NCBI RefSeq assembly: GCF_003255815.1
Contig: NC_037670.1
Location: 24,750,167-24,814,166, forward strand
Origin: Theropithecus gelada
Taxonomy: Eukaryota > Chordata > Mammalia > Primates > Cercopithecidae
Direction of reading: 5' to 3'
Length of the DNA stretch: 64,000 nt
This document shows positions 32,471 through 43,500 of this stretch, piece by piece (positions within the stretch are counted from its first letter, which is position 1; each line of letters starts with the position of its first letter). The notes under the pieces were generated by a model, which saw nothing but the letters and a program-made list of their open reading frames with translations, ran no database searches and was not told where the DNA came from. Made by a program: the position numbers and the translations under genes.

Positions 32471-33063
32471 TGTCCAGGTTCTTGGCGAGTTGAACAAAGA
32501 ACTGAACAAAATGCACAAACAAAGCAACAAAAGAATGAAGCAATGAAAGATAAACAAGCAACAGGAGAACAGAGTAACAAAAGCACAGATTTATTGAGGC
32601 AAAAGTACACTCCACAGGGTGTGAACTGGCTTCAACAAGCGGCTCAAGAGCACCCCCTGCAACAAGCAGGGTTTTTATTAAGCTAAAAGAATTTGGTAAC
32701 ACCCCTAGGTGCCCTTCAGAGGCCTCCAATTGGTTACACCCTATGAAGGATTGGCCCATGGCCAATCAGAGGCTGAAGTGGAGACTTCCGTCTTGTTATC
32801 ATGGAAGTGAGGATGTGGCCTGTACCCTGCCTAATCTTCCCTAGAACTGGCTGCACCTGCTGTTCTTTTGCTTATGCCTTAACCCTTGGTCACCGCTAAC
32901 TCCCTATTGTCCTGCCCCAAAACCAATGTGCTTGCTATATACATACCCAGCTTCAAGACAATTCCCCTAGTACCTCCATGCATGCAACCAGGTAGCTGCT
33001 CATAAGGCCTTTCTAGAGAGTGATTGGGACTACCAAGCATTAGCTGGAAAGAGCAGTCGGACA
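32471..33063 (-). mobile_element. possible retroviral LTR, unclassified
   Basis: On the minus strand this runs TGTCCGACTG... to ...CCTGGACA, with TG/CA ends and a TGTCC/GGACA terminal inverse. An AATAAA signal lies at about 32590-32595, followed by a T/G-rich U5-like stretch. The length of about 593 bp suits an LTR. The flanks GAGT and TTTA are not a target duplication, so the boundaries or identity could be wrong. The frames at 32311-32765 are not coding. Confidence 0.4.
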
Positions 33064-33475
33064 TTTATATGAATGCTATGTAGAACAAATACCAGAAGCC
33101 CTGCTTGTAATTCTTCAGATTATATTATTCGGGTCATTATGATTTGATTAATTATGCATCCTCTGAAGAACCTGCAATATATGCTAGTCATCTGTCCAAA
33201 CAGAATGACAACAGGTGTGCACACAGGTATGCAAACAACTATCTAGATTGTCAGAAGCCACAGACAAATGAAGGGAGGATGATTTACTCCTTTCCTTTTA
33301 GTCTCAGTGGGGCAGCTTTCCAGCTACCCATTTTATGAATAAAGCAGTATTTGGTCCTGCACACCCTGGAGACATGACCCACAGAGAAGGGCTGTTTTCT
33401 TCTCCCAAAGGCTGTCAGGGGTACCAGGCAGGGCCCTGCCTCAGTTTTTTTAGTTTGTTTTTTAATAAAAGTTGA
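33064..33475. other. unassigned sequence
   Basis: No repeat or gene recognised. The open frames at 33144-33487 have no supporting features. Confidence 0.35.
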
Positions 33476-33750
33476 GGCCAGGCACAATGACTCACGCCTG
33501 TAATCGAAGCACTGTGGGAGGCCAAGGCAGGTGGATCATGAAGTCAGGAGTTCGAGACCAGCCTGGCCAACATGGTGAAACCTTGTCTCTACCAAAAATA
33601 CAAAAATTAGCCAGGCATGGTGGCACACACCTGTAATCCCAGCTACTCAGGAGGCTGAGGCAGGAGAATTGCATGAACCCGGGAGGTTGCAGTTAGCCAA
33701 GATTGCGCCACTGCATTCCAGCCTGGGTGACAGAGCGAGACTCTGTCTCA

Positions 33751-33778
<28 letters not shown>
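33476..33778 (+). mobile_element. AluS-like element with long A-tail
   Basis: Full-length plus-strand Alu with an A-tail of about 28 bases (33750-33777). The flanking AAAAGTTGA/AAAAGCTGA suggests a target duplication. A small deletion lies in the right arm near 'CGGGAGGTTGCAGTTAGCC'. Confidence 0.94.
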
Positions 33779-33781
<3 letters not shown>

Positions 33782-34689
33782 GAAGGAGGACAGAAAATGA
33801 GAATGTGTAGGAATGTATGATACGTTATGAGAGTGACTACAGATGGACCATGCCAGATCAAACAGAGGGGCCAAGAGGGCAGAAGAAGTCTCCAAGCAAA
33901 CACCATTGCTGGGAGTCAGACGTGACCTCAGGCCCAGGCTGACCAGATTCACCTTGTGTAATCCGCTCTGTGTTTCATCCTTGTCATGAAGAAAGGACTT
34001 CTGTTAAGTACCTACTGGTTGATTTGAAAGCTTTTGACCTAAAGTCGGTTCCTATTTAAAATGTCACACTCAATGGCTCATATAATCTTTGAAAACTTTG
34101 TAAATCTTCATTCCTGTCTTTGTACTAAGCAGTACCTAGACTACAATCAAATAGAAGAAAAAAACACAATGGGGCAACTAGCACAAACCATCTAGTCAAA
34201 TAAATGCACTTTATTTTAAGCTAACTCAATTGCAAACAAAGTGAAACAAGAGATGAAATATATATCTTAACTTAAAAAAAAAAACAACTGTTTGTAAATG
34301 TCTTATTTGGCTTCATGCTGCTACATGGAAATACTTCCAACAAAACGCTCCTAGTGCAGATAAAAGAAGCAAATGCGCTCACTCACTAACCTCCTTCCTT
34401 TGACCATTAAGGCAAAAACAAAGGTAAAAGCACCATGTTCATAACCTTTAACTATGTGACAGGATATTATTTTATAGAAATTACCTGAGAATATTGTGCA
34501 CACATGCAAAATGAAATGGAAAGTTGAGACACAGTCCCAACAATCCAAGTAAGCAGGATAATTTTTCCCAGACATCTGCAAATCCTTAAGTCATTATGTA
34601 AATGTGGATGTCTAAACTTGTGGGCCTTTGTAAATCCGGAATCATTGTGCCTGCAGCTGCAAGCAGCTGAGAGTGCAAGAGGCAAAAAG
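33779..34689. other. unassigned sequence
   Basis: About 900 bases without a named repeat. It includes 'CTGCAAATCCTTAAGTCATT' and other AT-rich, motif-like strings. No coding evidence. Confidence 0.35.
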
Positions 34690-34875
34690 CACCGTGCTTC
34701 AGACTGCGGGCTTTGGAGACAGGCTAGTTGACACCAAATTTTGGTCTGCCACTCCATAGCTGTGAGCACATCCTGACCACATGGGCCTCTGTTTCCTTAT
34801 CTTTAACATACGTTTCTCTGCATTAGAGCACTAATGCAGAGTAGCACCTGGCACTGAGTAAACTCAGAATGGGTA
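34690..34875 (-). mobile_element. MIR SINE fragment
   Basis: Antisense MIR: 'CAGACTGCGGGCTTTGGAGA', 'TCTGCCACTCCATAGCTGTG', 'CCTCTGTTTCCTTATCTTTA' and 'GTAGCACCTGGCACTGAGTA' follow the reverse consensus order. Confidence 0.78.
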
Positions 34876-36230
34876 TTGGCTGTTTCCACTAAGAAATCAT
34901 GGGGTTCTGGTGGGTGGGATATTGTTTGTCTCATTTTACAAATGGCCTTGCTGAGGACCGGAAAGAATGCAGGGCCCTAAGAGTAAGTAGTGTCCTCCTG
35001 AGGAACACAGCCATGCTCACCTGCCTTGAGCAGTTCCTGCAGAGAAGCCACCTCTCTAGGCCCATTAGTCACTGCAGAAAGGTGCACTGCAGGCATATAT
35101 AAAATTCTATATACCAATTAATATGTATATAGCTCATCATTTTAGCTCAGACACTATGCAGAGGTGCCAACGTTTCCTCCAGAAGCCAGCACCGCATGAC
35201 AGCTCACAAGGTGCACGGGGTGTCTTCCGTTCTCTATGGCAAGTGCTCTATGATCCAAACCCACAGGAGAGACTCTTGAAAGGACATCTACCAACAGGAA
35301 TGCCAATGAAAATCCATTGCTTTACTATCTCACAACCGCCATGCATGGTCGTGTGTGAGTGAGTGTGCAGGCTTGTGAGACCACATTCTTCCTTCAGGAT
35401 AAAGGTTTTGATCACACCACTGTATGATTGTATATTTAGACATAAATTGTATGCATATATTATTGTATTAATGTTTTTATACACTGCAGCATACAGTTTT
35501 AAAAGAATGAGATAAAAGTTACTAGCATAAAAGTTCAAATATTTTCTTTCTCCTTGTGGACCCCTGAAGACCATGCATGATATAAATCATTACAGATGGT
35601 CCAGTTAGCCTGTCCCAGGAATACTTCTAGAATCTGAGCCATCTCCATTAACACTATCATATCAGCTCAATAATGAGTATCTCTGCTTACAAGTTCACTT
35701 GGGAAAACAATGATTTGACTCAAAAAGACCCCACTACTGTTCCTGGGATAACACCTCCAAGAACCGAGTCCCCTGATGTGGGGCAGCTGGTCAACCTTGC
35801 AGGTGTGGAACAACAAAAGAACTAGAAGGAGTGCAAGGCTTGGGGGAGGAGAGAGGCAAGCATGGGGGTTATTGTTGTCAGTAAAATGTTAATGTCCTTT
35901 CCCAAAGGCATCCTTTTGCTCAGCATTCTAGAATTTCTTCTTATAAACGTCATAAACATATTTAGCACAATCATAAAAATGCCATTTAGATCAAAGTGAT
36001 GCAGTGTCATCTCCCTCTCCACATCCGAATTTTTGGATTATTACTCCCAAGTCATTATTACAGCAGTACTAATGTGGGAAGGCCGAGCTGGCGTGCTGCC
36101 AGGAATGTTTACGCTTTTCCATTTGCCTCCCACTGACAAATCTACAGATCCACCTCCCCTGCTTCCCTTCCTACTACGGTGAACGCCATGGGCAGATTCC
36201 TCCGCTTGTGCCCTGAGTCCCATCTCCTAT
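34876..36230. other. unassigned sequence with possible regulatory block
   Basis: About 1.35 kb without recognised repeats. The part 35860-36180 is AT-rich to mixed and contains 'TCTTATAAACGTCATAAACA', 'CCGAATTTTTGGATTATTAC' and 'CCAGGAATGTTTACGC' (forkhead-like GTTTAC). It may be conserved noncoding sequence, but that is unproven. Confidence 0.3.
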
Positions 36231-36232
36231 AC

Positions 36233-36389
36233 TCTCCCCAAATATTCTCTCCCCAAATATTCTTTCTCTCTCTCCTCTGTCCTTTCATTCCCCCGTTTCC
36301 CCTTATCTGTCTCTCATTCCTCCTCTATCTCTCTCTGTCTCTCTCATTTCTCTTCTCTCTCTCCCCTTCTATCTTTCTGTCTCTCTGTT

Positions 36390-36422
<33 letters not shown>
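36233..36422. repeat. polypyrimidine (CT)n tract and 15-bp duplication
   Basis: The sequence begins with two copies of CTCCCCAAATATTCT (from about 36234) and then becomes almost all C and T, ending with an uninterrupted (CT)n run at about 36391-36421. The open frame through it is low complexity. Confidence 0.92.
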
Positions 36423-36423
<1 letters not shown>

Positions 36424-36525
36424 GGTCCACTTATCCTCCCCGACCAGATCATTCATATCAGTATACAAACTTGACTCATCTTTTTAAAAAATTAAGGTAA
36501 AATATACATATATAATGTAAATGTA

Positions 36526-36857
36526 CCATCTTTACCTTTTTTTTTTTTTTTTTTTTTTTTTGAGACAAGAGTCTCGTCATTCTGTTGCCCAGGCTGGAGT
36601 GCAGTGGTGCGATCTCAGCTCACTGCAACGTCTGCCTCCCAAGTTCAAGTGATTCTCCTGCCTCAGCCTTCTGAGTAGCTGGGACTATGGGCACATGCCC
36701 ACCACACCCGGCTAATTTTTTGTATTTTTAGTAGAGGTGGGGTTTCACCATATTGGCCAGGCTGGTCTCGAACTCCTGACCTCATGATCCACCCACCTTG
36801 GCCTCCCAAAGTGCTGGGATTACAGGCGTGAGCTACTGAACCCAGCCCATCTTTACC
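36526..36857 (-). mobile_element. AluS-like element with 11-bp target duplication
   Basis: Reverse Alu with a T-run of about 24 (36537-36560). The direct repeats CCATCTTTACC at 36526-36536 and 36847-36857 are identical and define an insertion into the 3' UTR of the surrounding L1. Confidence 0.95.
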
Positions 36858-37421
36858 ATTTTTAAGTGTACAGTTTAGACATTTAATGATTTTTTTTCCC
36901 CTTTACCCCTTTGTCCTCCTCCCATTCCCAGCCTCTGGTAACCACCAATCTACTCTCTATCTTCATGAGATCCACTTTTTAGCTCCCACAGATGAGAACA
37001 TGTGATATTTGTCTTTCTGTGCCTGGCTTATCTCACATAACATAATGGCCCCCAGTTCCATCCATGTGACTGCAAATGACAGAGTTTTATTTTGTTAATG
37101 GCCTAATAATGTTACATTGTGTATATATACCACATTTTGTTTATCCATACATCTGTTGGTGGACACTTAGGTTGATTCCATATTTTGGCTATTGTGAATA
37201 GTGCTGAGATAAACATGAGAGTGTAGATACCTATTCAATATGTTGATTTCTTGTCTTATAGCTAGATATCCAGTACTGGAATTGTGGGGTCATGAGAAAT
37301 TTCTATTTTCTATTTTTTAAGGAACCTGCATACTGTTCTTCACAGTGGCTGTACTAATTTACATTCCCACCAGCAACGTATGAGAATTCCCCTTTCTTCA
37401 TTCCCACCAGCATTCATTATT

Positions 37422-37622
37422 ATTGCCTTTTTTTTTTTTTGAATGGTGCATATTGTTTTTTCCTTTCATTTTTTTCTTTCAGTTTTTATTTTTAGCTATG
37501 GGGTACGTGTGCAGGGTGTGCAGGTTTGTTACATAGGTAAACGTGTGCCATGGTGGTGTGCTGCAACTATCAGCCCATCACCTAGGTAATAAGCCCAGCA
37601 TGGATTAACTATTTTTCCAAAT
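37422..37622 (-). mobile_element. short L1 3' end nested in an L1
   Basis: A T-rich tail is followed by 'TGGGGTACGTGTGCAGGGTG', 'GCAGGTTTGTTACATAGGTA' and 'CCATGGTGGTGTGCTGC', the antisense extreme 3' UTR of a primate L1. The flanks ATTATTGCCTTTTTT (about 37411) and GCTATTGCCTTTTTG (about 37621) look like a target duplication. About 150 nt of L1 survived 5' truncation. Confidence 0.83.
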
Positions 37623-38843
37623 GCTATTGCCTTTTTGATACAAACCATTTCAACTTGGGTGAAATGATACTGCATTATGGTTTTGATTTGCATTTATCTG
37701 ATGATAGCAATGTTGGGCATTTAAAAAATATAACTGTAGGCCATTTGTATGTCTTCTTTTGAGAAATGTTTGTTCCGATTTTTTGCCTATTTTTAAAAAC
37801 GAAAAATTTTTATTTTGCTGTTTAGTTGTTTGAGTTCCTTATATATTCAGGTTATTAGTCACTTGTAAGATAGATTGCAAAGATTTCCTCTCTATCTGGG
37901 TTGTCTATTCATTTTGTTGTTTTCTGTGTGGTGCAGAAGCTTTTTAGCTTAATGTAATTCCAATTGTCTATTTTTGCTTGGTTGCCTGTTCTTTTGAGAA
38001 CTTACACAAGAAATATTTGCTAAGACCAATGTCGTGGGGTATGGTTTCCCAGTGTTTTCTTCTAGTAGTTTCATAGTTTCAGGTCTAAGATTCAACTCTG
38101 CAATCTATTTTGATTTGATTTCTGTGTGTGATGAGAGATAGGGGGCTATTTTCATTCTTTGGTATATGGATATCTAGTTTTCCCAGCACCACTTATAGAA
38201 GAGACTGTCCTTTCCCCGTTGTAAATTCTTGATGCCTTTGTTGAAGATGAGTTGGTTGCAATGGGTGGATTTATATCTGGGTTCTCTATTCTGCTCCACT
38301 GGTCCATGTGTCTGTTTTTGTACCAGCACCATAGTGTTTTGGTTACTACAGTTTTGTAATAAATTTGAAAGGTAATGTGACACCCCAGCTTTGTTCTTTG
38401 ATCCATCTTTAAAAGCCATCTCTTCACTCCTCGCCCATTCTAGATCCATTCTCCACTTCTATTTCTAGTGAACAAGTTGTCTGAATTTAATTGCCTCAAC
38501 CCTGCCTCCTCATCCTAGTCCCATCTGGCTTCCATCCTTGCCACCCTACTAATGCAGACTTACCAAGCACCAGGATCCACTCAACATTGCCAAATTCATG
38601 GCACCTCTCTGTCATCCTTCCACCTGTCCTCAGCTGCCCACATCCTCCTTGCAACCCATGCCTGGCTCCTGGCCCTTCTGATGCTGTTCTGTCCTGGTTT
38701 TCTCCTTCCCCTATGCCATGTCCTCCTCCTTTTCCACCCAACCTCGCATACTGTGGTGTCTTGGATTTGGACTTAGTCTTGCTTCTCCAGTCACACTCAC
38801 TTCTTACATCCACTCAGTTAGTTCCATGTTGCATGTTGTCACC

Positions 38844-39131
38844 TGTCTTCTTTCTTTATTTTTTAGAGACAGTCTCACTCTGCCACCCAGGCTGGAGTGC
38901 AGTGGTGTGATCACAGCTCACTGCAGCCTCAAACTCCTGAACTCAAGCAATCCTCCCACCTCAGCCTCCTGAGGAACTGGGACTACAAGTGCACACCACT
39001 ACACACAGCTTCTTATTATTACTATTATTATTACTATTATTTTGGTAGAGATGGGGTCTCATCATGTTGCCCAGGCTGGTATCAAATTCCTGGGCTCAAG
39101 TGATCCTCCTGCCTTGGATCTGTCTTCTTCT
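38844..39131 (-). mobile_element. AluJ-like element, 5' truncated
   Basis: Old reverse Alu (38856-39117) ending at 'GATCCTCCTGCCTTGG', so about 45 nt of the Alu 5' end is missing. CTGTCTTCTTTC and CTGTCTTCTTCT border it as a target duplication, so the truncation happened at insertion. The middle linker has become (ATT)n/(ACT)n at about 39012-39042. Confidence 0.88.
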
Positions 39132-39395
39132 AGTCCAGAAAGTCATCGCTACCTCAGACTCCTCTTCTGAACCCTAGACTTACATAGTCAATTGCCTGCT
39201 GGTACCTACACTTAAATGTCTTATAGACATTTCAGATTTAATATGACCAAAACGTCTGTCTGGTTTCCACCCTCCATAGTCCATTTCTCCCTGAGTTGTC
39301 TCACCTTGGTATGTAGATTAATTGCCCTCTGGCTGATCTAGGAGTCCACCCTGTGTTCTTCCCCTCCTCCATATCCACTCAGTCACCAAGCCCAG

Positions 39396-39967
39396 TGTAT
39401 TAGTTTCCTGTTGCTGCTGTAACAAATTGGCACAAACTTGCAGCTTAAACAACAGAAATGTGTTATAAGTCTGGCATGAGTCTCACTGGGCTAAAGCCAA
39501 GGTGTTGGCAGTGCTCCCTTCTGAAGGCTTTAAAGCAAAGTCCGTTTCCTTGCTCTTTCAGGTTAGTGGCAGAATCGTCTTCTTGCAGCTGTAGGACTGA
39601 GATCTCACTTCCTCACTGGCTGCCAGCTGAAATCATTTCCCAGTGTCCAGGGGCCACCCACATTCTGTGGCTCACGGCACCTTTCCTCCATCTTCAAAGC
39701 CAACAAGGGTGGGGCAAGTCAGTCTCATGCTTTGAAACTCTTCTTCTGTCTCATCTCTCTGATTCAGCTGGGAAAGATGATTCTCTACCTTTAAGGGATC
39801 GTGTGCTTAGACTGGACCCACTAAAATAATCTAGGATAATCTCAAATCTCAAGGTGTGTTCCCTTAATCACATCTGTAAAGTTCCTCTTGTCATGTAAAA
39901 TAACATATTCACGGGTTCTGAGGATTAGGCTTGGACATCTTCGGGAGCCATCCTTCTTCCTAGCACA
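39396..39967 (-). mobile_element. MLT1D/E-type LTR (ERVL-MaLR) within L2
   Basis: Antisense LTR from TGTATTAGTTTCCTG to TCCTAGCACA. Internal markers: 'TGCTGTAACAAATTGGCACA', 'TTGCAGCTGTAGGACTGAGA', 'TTAATCACATCTGTAAAGTT', 'CATATTCACGGGTTCTGAGG'. It splits an L2 copy that resumes on the other side. The 123-codon frame at 39458-39829 is inside this LTR. Confidence 0.82.
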
Positions 39968-40440
39968 TCCCATCTGTTCTGCACCCAACGGGCATCTCAA
40001 CTCAGTTACTCTCTCCACTCCCACTGCCCTCTGCCATGTTCCCATCCACTCGCTGGGTTAATCCAATGGCCTCCCCACCTTTGGATGGACCACCAAAGGG
40101 TGGTCTTTCTGTCCCCACCCTTTCCCTTCCACACAACAGGCAAAATGATAATCTAGAAACTTCTATCTCCACCCTATACCTATCAGCGTCTTTTCTTTAT
40201 TGCTGGGACTAAAACTCAAATGCAACAAGGCCTTTGTGATCTAGCACCTGCCTCTCTCCCTAGTCTCCTTCCCGACCACTCAACTCCATGCTCTGCAAAC
40301 TACTTTCCTTTCTGCTTTCTGCTCTTGGGAGGTTCTCAACCTTCCTCCAGCTCTTTAAATCATTGGCTGGAACTCACCCTTCAGTGTTTTCTCCTTATCT
40401 CTTCCTCCTGACCATCTTAGCTAAATCAGACCTCTAGTCT

Positions 40441-41388
40441 TACTGCATCTCAATTCCTATCACAGGACTTCACTTTTTTTCTGCCAGAGAATGATTATAA
40501 TGTGTATTTATTTTGTCTTTTAAATTTACATTTGACTTGTTTATTGTCTCTACCCCCAAGTTGAACAAAACTTGTTCAAATGAAAAATGGCAATCAACTG
40601 TTTTGTCTAGAGCATGGACCTGTCTCACCTGTGAAAGCACAGTGCTAACAGGTAGCAGAGTTGCAGCCACTGTTTGTTGACTGGCTAAGTGAACCACACA
40701 AATCCTAAGTCACAGCCACACACTCTGTAGGAGAGGAAAATTTTCGCTGCATGGTTTATGCATGCTATCACCTTATTAGATTAAGCAAGAGAAAAGGGGA
40801 AAATAAGTGTGCTAAGGGCCAGGAATGCCCTCCAGATTCTAGAAAGCAGAAAAACAAACCAAATGGGGAACAAAAGGGGGACGGGGGAAAAATATTACTC
40901 TACCTTTAAAACTAGGACCACCTGAAGTTTTGCTCTGTAGAAGGCAGAGATGAGGCAGAGAAAAAATTATATGACTTGAGCTGGTATTGTCATCAACTAC
41001 TGAGGACCAAAGAGCACTATTATCAGAGAGGTGGAGGGTCCTGCTCACCACATGCCCAAAACAAACCACCATCACCATGAGCTCTTGCTTCCTCATGTTT
41101 AGTTTATGAGGGTGTGTGTATGTGACTAGGAGATCTTTTATTATTGACTTTTACAGTTTTGTGTTGACCTTCTAGAGACAATTCCTTCATTGCTTCAGGT
41201 GAAATAAACTTTGCTTAAATAATTAAAGCCAAATAATTGGTTATTTGGCTTTCATCACCGTACACACTTTTTCTTAGCCAGTTTTCTGGCTGAGACAGTT
41301 TCCATCTAAAATCTGCTTGTTCTGCACCTCTATCCTGATGAGCATTTCAAAAGAAGCAGGTTGAGCTCCCTGGCTACATATCTAGAAC
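40441..41388. other. unassigned sequence
   Basis: No named repeat or gene. Contains the hairpin at 41225-41252. Confidence 0.35.
41225..41252. repeat. 12-bp perfect inverted repeat, 4-nt loop
   Basis: AAAGCCAAATAA (41225-41236) and TTATTTGGCTTT (41241-41252) are exact inverses around TTGG. This makes a compact 28-nt hairpin in otherwise unassigned DNA. The stem is too short for a typical microRNA precursor. Confidence 0.88.
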
Positions 41389-41600
41389 AGACTCTCACCT
41401 GGGGCAGTTTTGCCCCCCAGGGGACATTTGGCCCTGCTGGGAGAAATTTTTGGATGTCACAACTTTGGGGCAGTAGTGGTGGTCCTGGCCCCCAAAGACT
41501 AGGGATGCAGCTAAACCTCCTACAATGCACAGGACATACCCTATCACAAAGAAGTATTGGGTCTCAAATGTCAACTGTGCCATGGTTGAGAAATCCTGTG
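41389..41600 (+). mobile_element. MER5A-type hAT-Charlie element
   Basis: 'TTTTGCCCCCCAGGGGACAT', 'TTTGGATGTCACAACTTTGG', 'GACTAGGGATGCAGCTAAAC' and 'CTCCTACAATGCACAGGACA' follow the MER5A consensus end to end, closing 'GTTGAGAAATCCTG'. I could not find a convincing 8-bp target duplication. Confidence 0.92.
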
Positions 41601-43324
41601 CATATCTCAGTCATACACTTAATTGTATTCTGGCTGCATAACAGACAGTTGAGGGAGCAGGAGGTGCTTCCATGGCAAAGGCACATTTGGCTGCTCAGAT
41701 GGGACACAGAGTTTTATTCCTTTTTCCAACAACTGACCTCAAGTTTGGCATCTTCAACCCAAATAACTCACTGTAGCTTACTCAGCCCTCCTTATTCCAA
41801 AGTAACAAATACAGCAATATAGCAACTGACTCTCACTTGACCCTCACTGTGGCATGTGATGCTTCTGACTGTTTCTTCCTTTGTGAACTCCCTCTTCCCT
41901 TGGTCTACAAGACCACACTTTCTCCTGGTGTTCTTTTCTATCATTTCCTCCATCTTCTTTGTGAGCTGGTCTGCCCATCCAAAGACAGCAGTGTCTTCTC
42001 TTCATTCTGCATTATCTCCCAAGACATGTTCATTCACTTTACATTTCCAACTTGACCTACATGATAATAACTCCCAAATGTACTATATACCCTCTTGGAT
42101 GGCAAACAGCCATGTGTACACAATATGCCAGGAATAAAACTAGCACATAATTATTTGTTGAGTTAAGTAATTGAATAAACATCTACTTTGCTCCAAACAC
42201 CTTGGCAAGTCATGGCTCAGTCAATCTTTGGGTCTTAAAAGAGCAACAGCTCTGTTTTGAAATCCAATTTGCCACAATCCTTTTTTGCATCATTTAATCA
42301 CTAAGGACTTGGCGATTAACAAATAAGTAATATATCAATATCCCTTCTCCATGGAAATCAGAGGCCATAATAAAACATCTGTGTTAATCAATTTTCTTCT
42401 TAAATCACCTTTTTTTTTTCCTAATCACATAGTGTCAGTGAAAGCCAATACAAGTTTTTTTTCAAATTTTCAACCATAAAATAATTGTAGATTCCTACTC
42501 ATTTTGGCAAATCATTATTAGTTTTACAACATATAGCAAAGCTGAAAGCATCTAATGCCTATTAATGCTAACCTTATGCATAAGCACGCTCACGTACCAA
42601 GGGCATGGGTCTGCCTGGATGGCCAGACATAAACAGTTAAATTAGTGAGTGGACTGACTGAGTGTTTGAGGTCATGATGCAATTATGGAAGACCATGAAA
42701 CATTGATATTTCAATTGGATTAAGTATAGGCATTTATAAAGCCGAGGATAATTTTAAAGAAAACAAAACCAGATGTATGCATAAATCTTTAAAAATGCAA
42801 GTTGTTGAAGTAAGCATGATCATTCCCCCTTCCCTGAAAGATTTTTAGCATTTGTTTCCGTCCTATTAGTAGTTTCCCTAACAGAGAAGCAATGACCAAG
42901 TACCAAAAGTTAAGGAAATACAAACGGGGATGGGGGGCGGGAGGGGAGCAAAAACTGAACACTGACAAAATTTTACATATTATGCTAATTAAGATTTCAG
43001 CTTGGTGGAAACCCAAACACATGGATTCCTTTCAGCAGCAGAGCACCAGAGCTTGAGCGAGCACCATCAGAGGGTCTTGGTGAGTGGGCTGACACTGCCA
43101 AGCACTCATTCTAGGTCACGCTGCTTCTGGGTTTTTTGGGTTTTTTTTACAGGTACTCATTTACAACAGCCACATTGGCTCAATACTATTGCTATTCCCA
43201 TTTTACAAATCCTTTATATGTGCAACATCAAATGGTTCCCTCTAGTAAAATCACACCCCACATAATAACAAGCATGTGCAGGTTGAAGGTTGAAGGATGA
43301 GGAAGCCGGGATGGCCCAGGGGCC
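41601..43324. other. unassigned sequence with possible regulatory block
   Basis: About 1.7 kb. The stretch 42240-42700 is non-repetitive and holds a 12-bp perfect palindrome CTTATGCATAAG at 42573-42584, plus 'TTTAATCACTAAGGACTTGG' and 'AATCATTATTAG' (homeodomain-like). The frames at 41837-42137 and 43002-43265 have no recognisable domain. Confidence 0.35.
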
Positions 43325-43500
43325 ATGCGTCTCATTTACAGGAGACACAGCAGTGAATGGAACAGACAAGATCCCTTGTCCTCGTGGAGCTCATGTCCTA
43401 AGGAGGAGGATGTAATCAACAAGATTCATGAGTAAATATGTAGTATATTTGAAAATGATTATGTTTAGGAGGAAAATAAAGCACAGAAATGATACGGAGA
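43325..43500 (-). mobile_element. L2 fragment
   Basis: 'GAGACACAGCAGTGAATGGA', 'ACAGACAAGATCCC' and 'CTCGTGGAGCTCATGTCCTA' match the reverse L2 consensus (GATACAGCAGTGAACAAAACAGACAAA...CATGGAGCTTACATTCTA). Confidence 0.7.

Larger units (their letters stand above)
36485..38402 (-). mobile_element. L1M/L1PB-type LINE 3' half with two insertions
   Basis: Antisense L1: 3' UTR 'AATTAAGGTAAAATATACAT', then 'CACAGATGAGAACATGTGAT', 'CAGTTCCATCCATGTGACTG', 'TTTGGCTATTGTGAATAGTG', 'TCTATCTGGGTTGTCTATTC' and 'GTTTTCCCAGCACCACTTAT'. An Alu (36537-36846) and a second L1 tail (about 37425-37620) interrupt it. The open frames at 38152-38449 on the minus strand are out-of-date ORF2 pieces with stops and shifts. 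Confidence 0.88.
38485..40440 (+). mobile_element. L2 LINE remnant, split by AluJ and MLT1
   Basis: L2-type sequence occupies 38485-38855, 39118-39395 and 39968-40440. Recognisable parts are 'CTTAAATGTCTTATAGACAT', 'TTCAGATTTAATATGACCAA', 'GTCACCAAGCCCAG', 'AATGCAACAAGGCCTTTGTG' and 'ATCTAGCACCTGCCTCTCTC'. The frames here (38491-38972 plus, 38496-38813 minus, 40220-40411) are broken L2, not a gene. Confidence 0.72.

Noticed and set aside
38491..38910. 139-codon proline/serine-rich frame with hydrophobic stretches
   Set aside because: It lies in an L2 remnant and runs into an AluJ, and a 105-codon frame overlaps it on the other strand.
39458..39829. 123-codon frame
   Set aside because: It falls entirely inside an antisense MLT1 LTR.
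41225..41252. microRNA precursor
   Set aside because: The stem is 12 bp, far shorter than the roughly 30 bp expected, and adjacent sequence does not extend the pairing.
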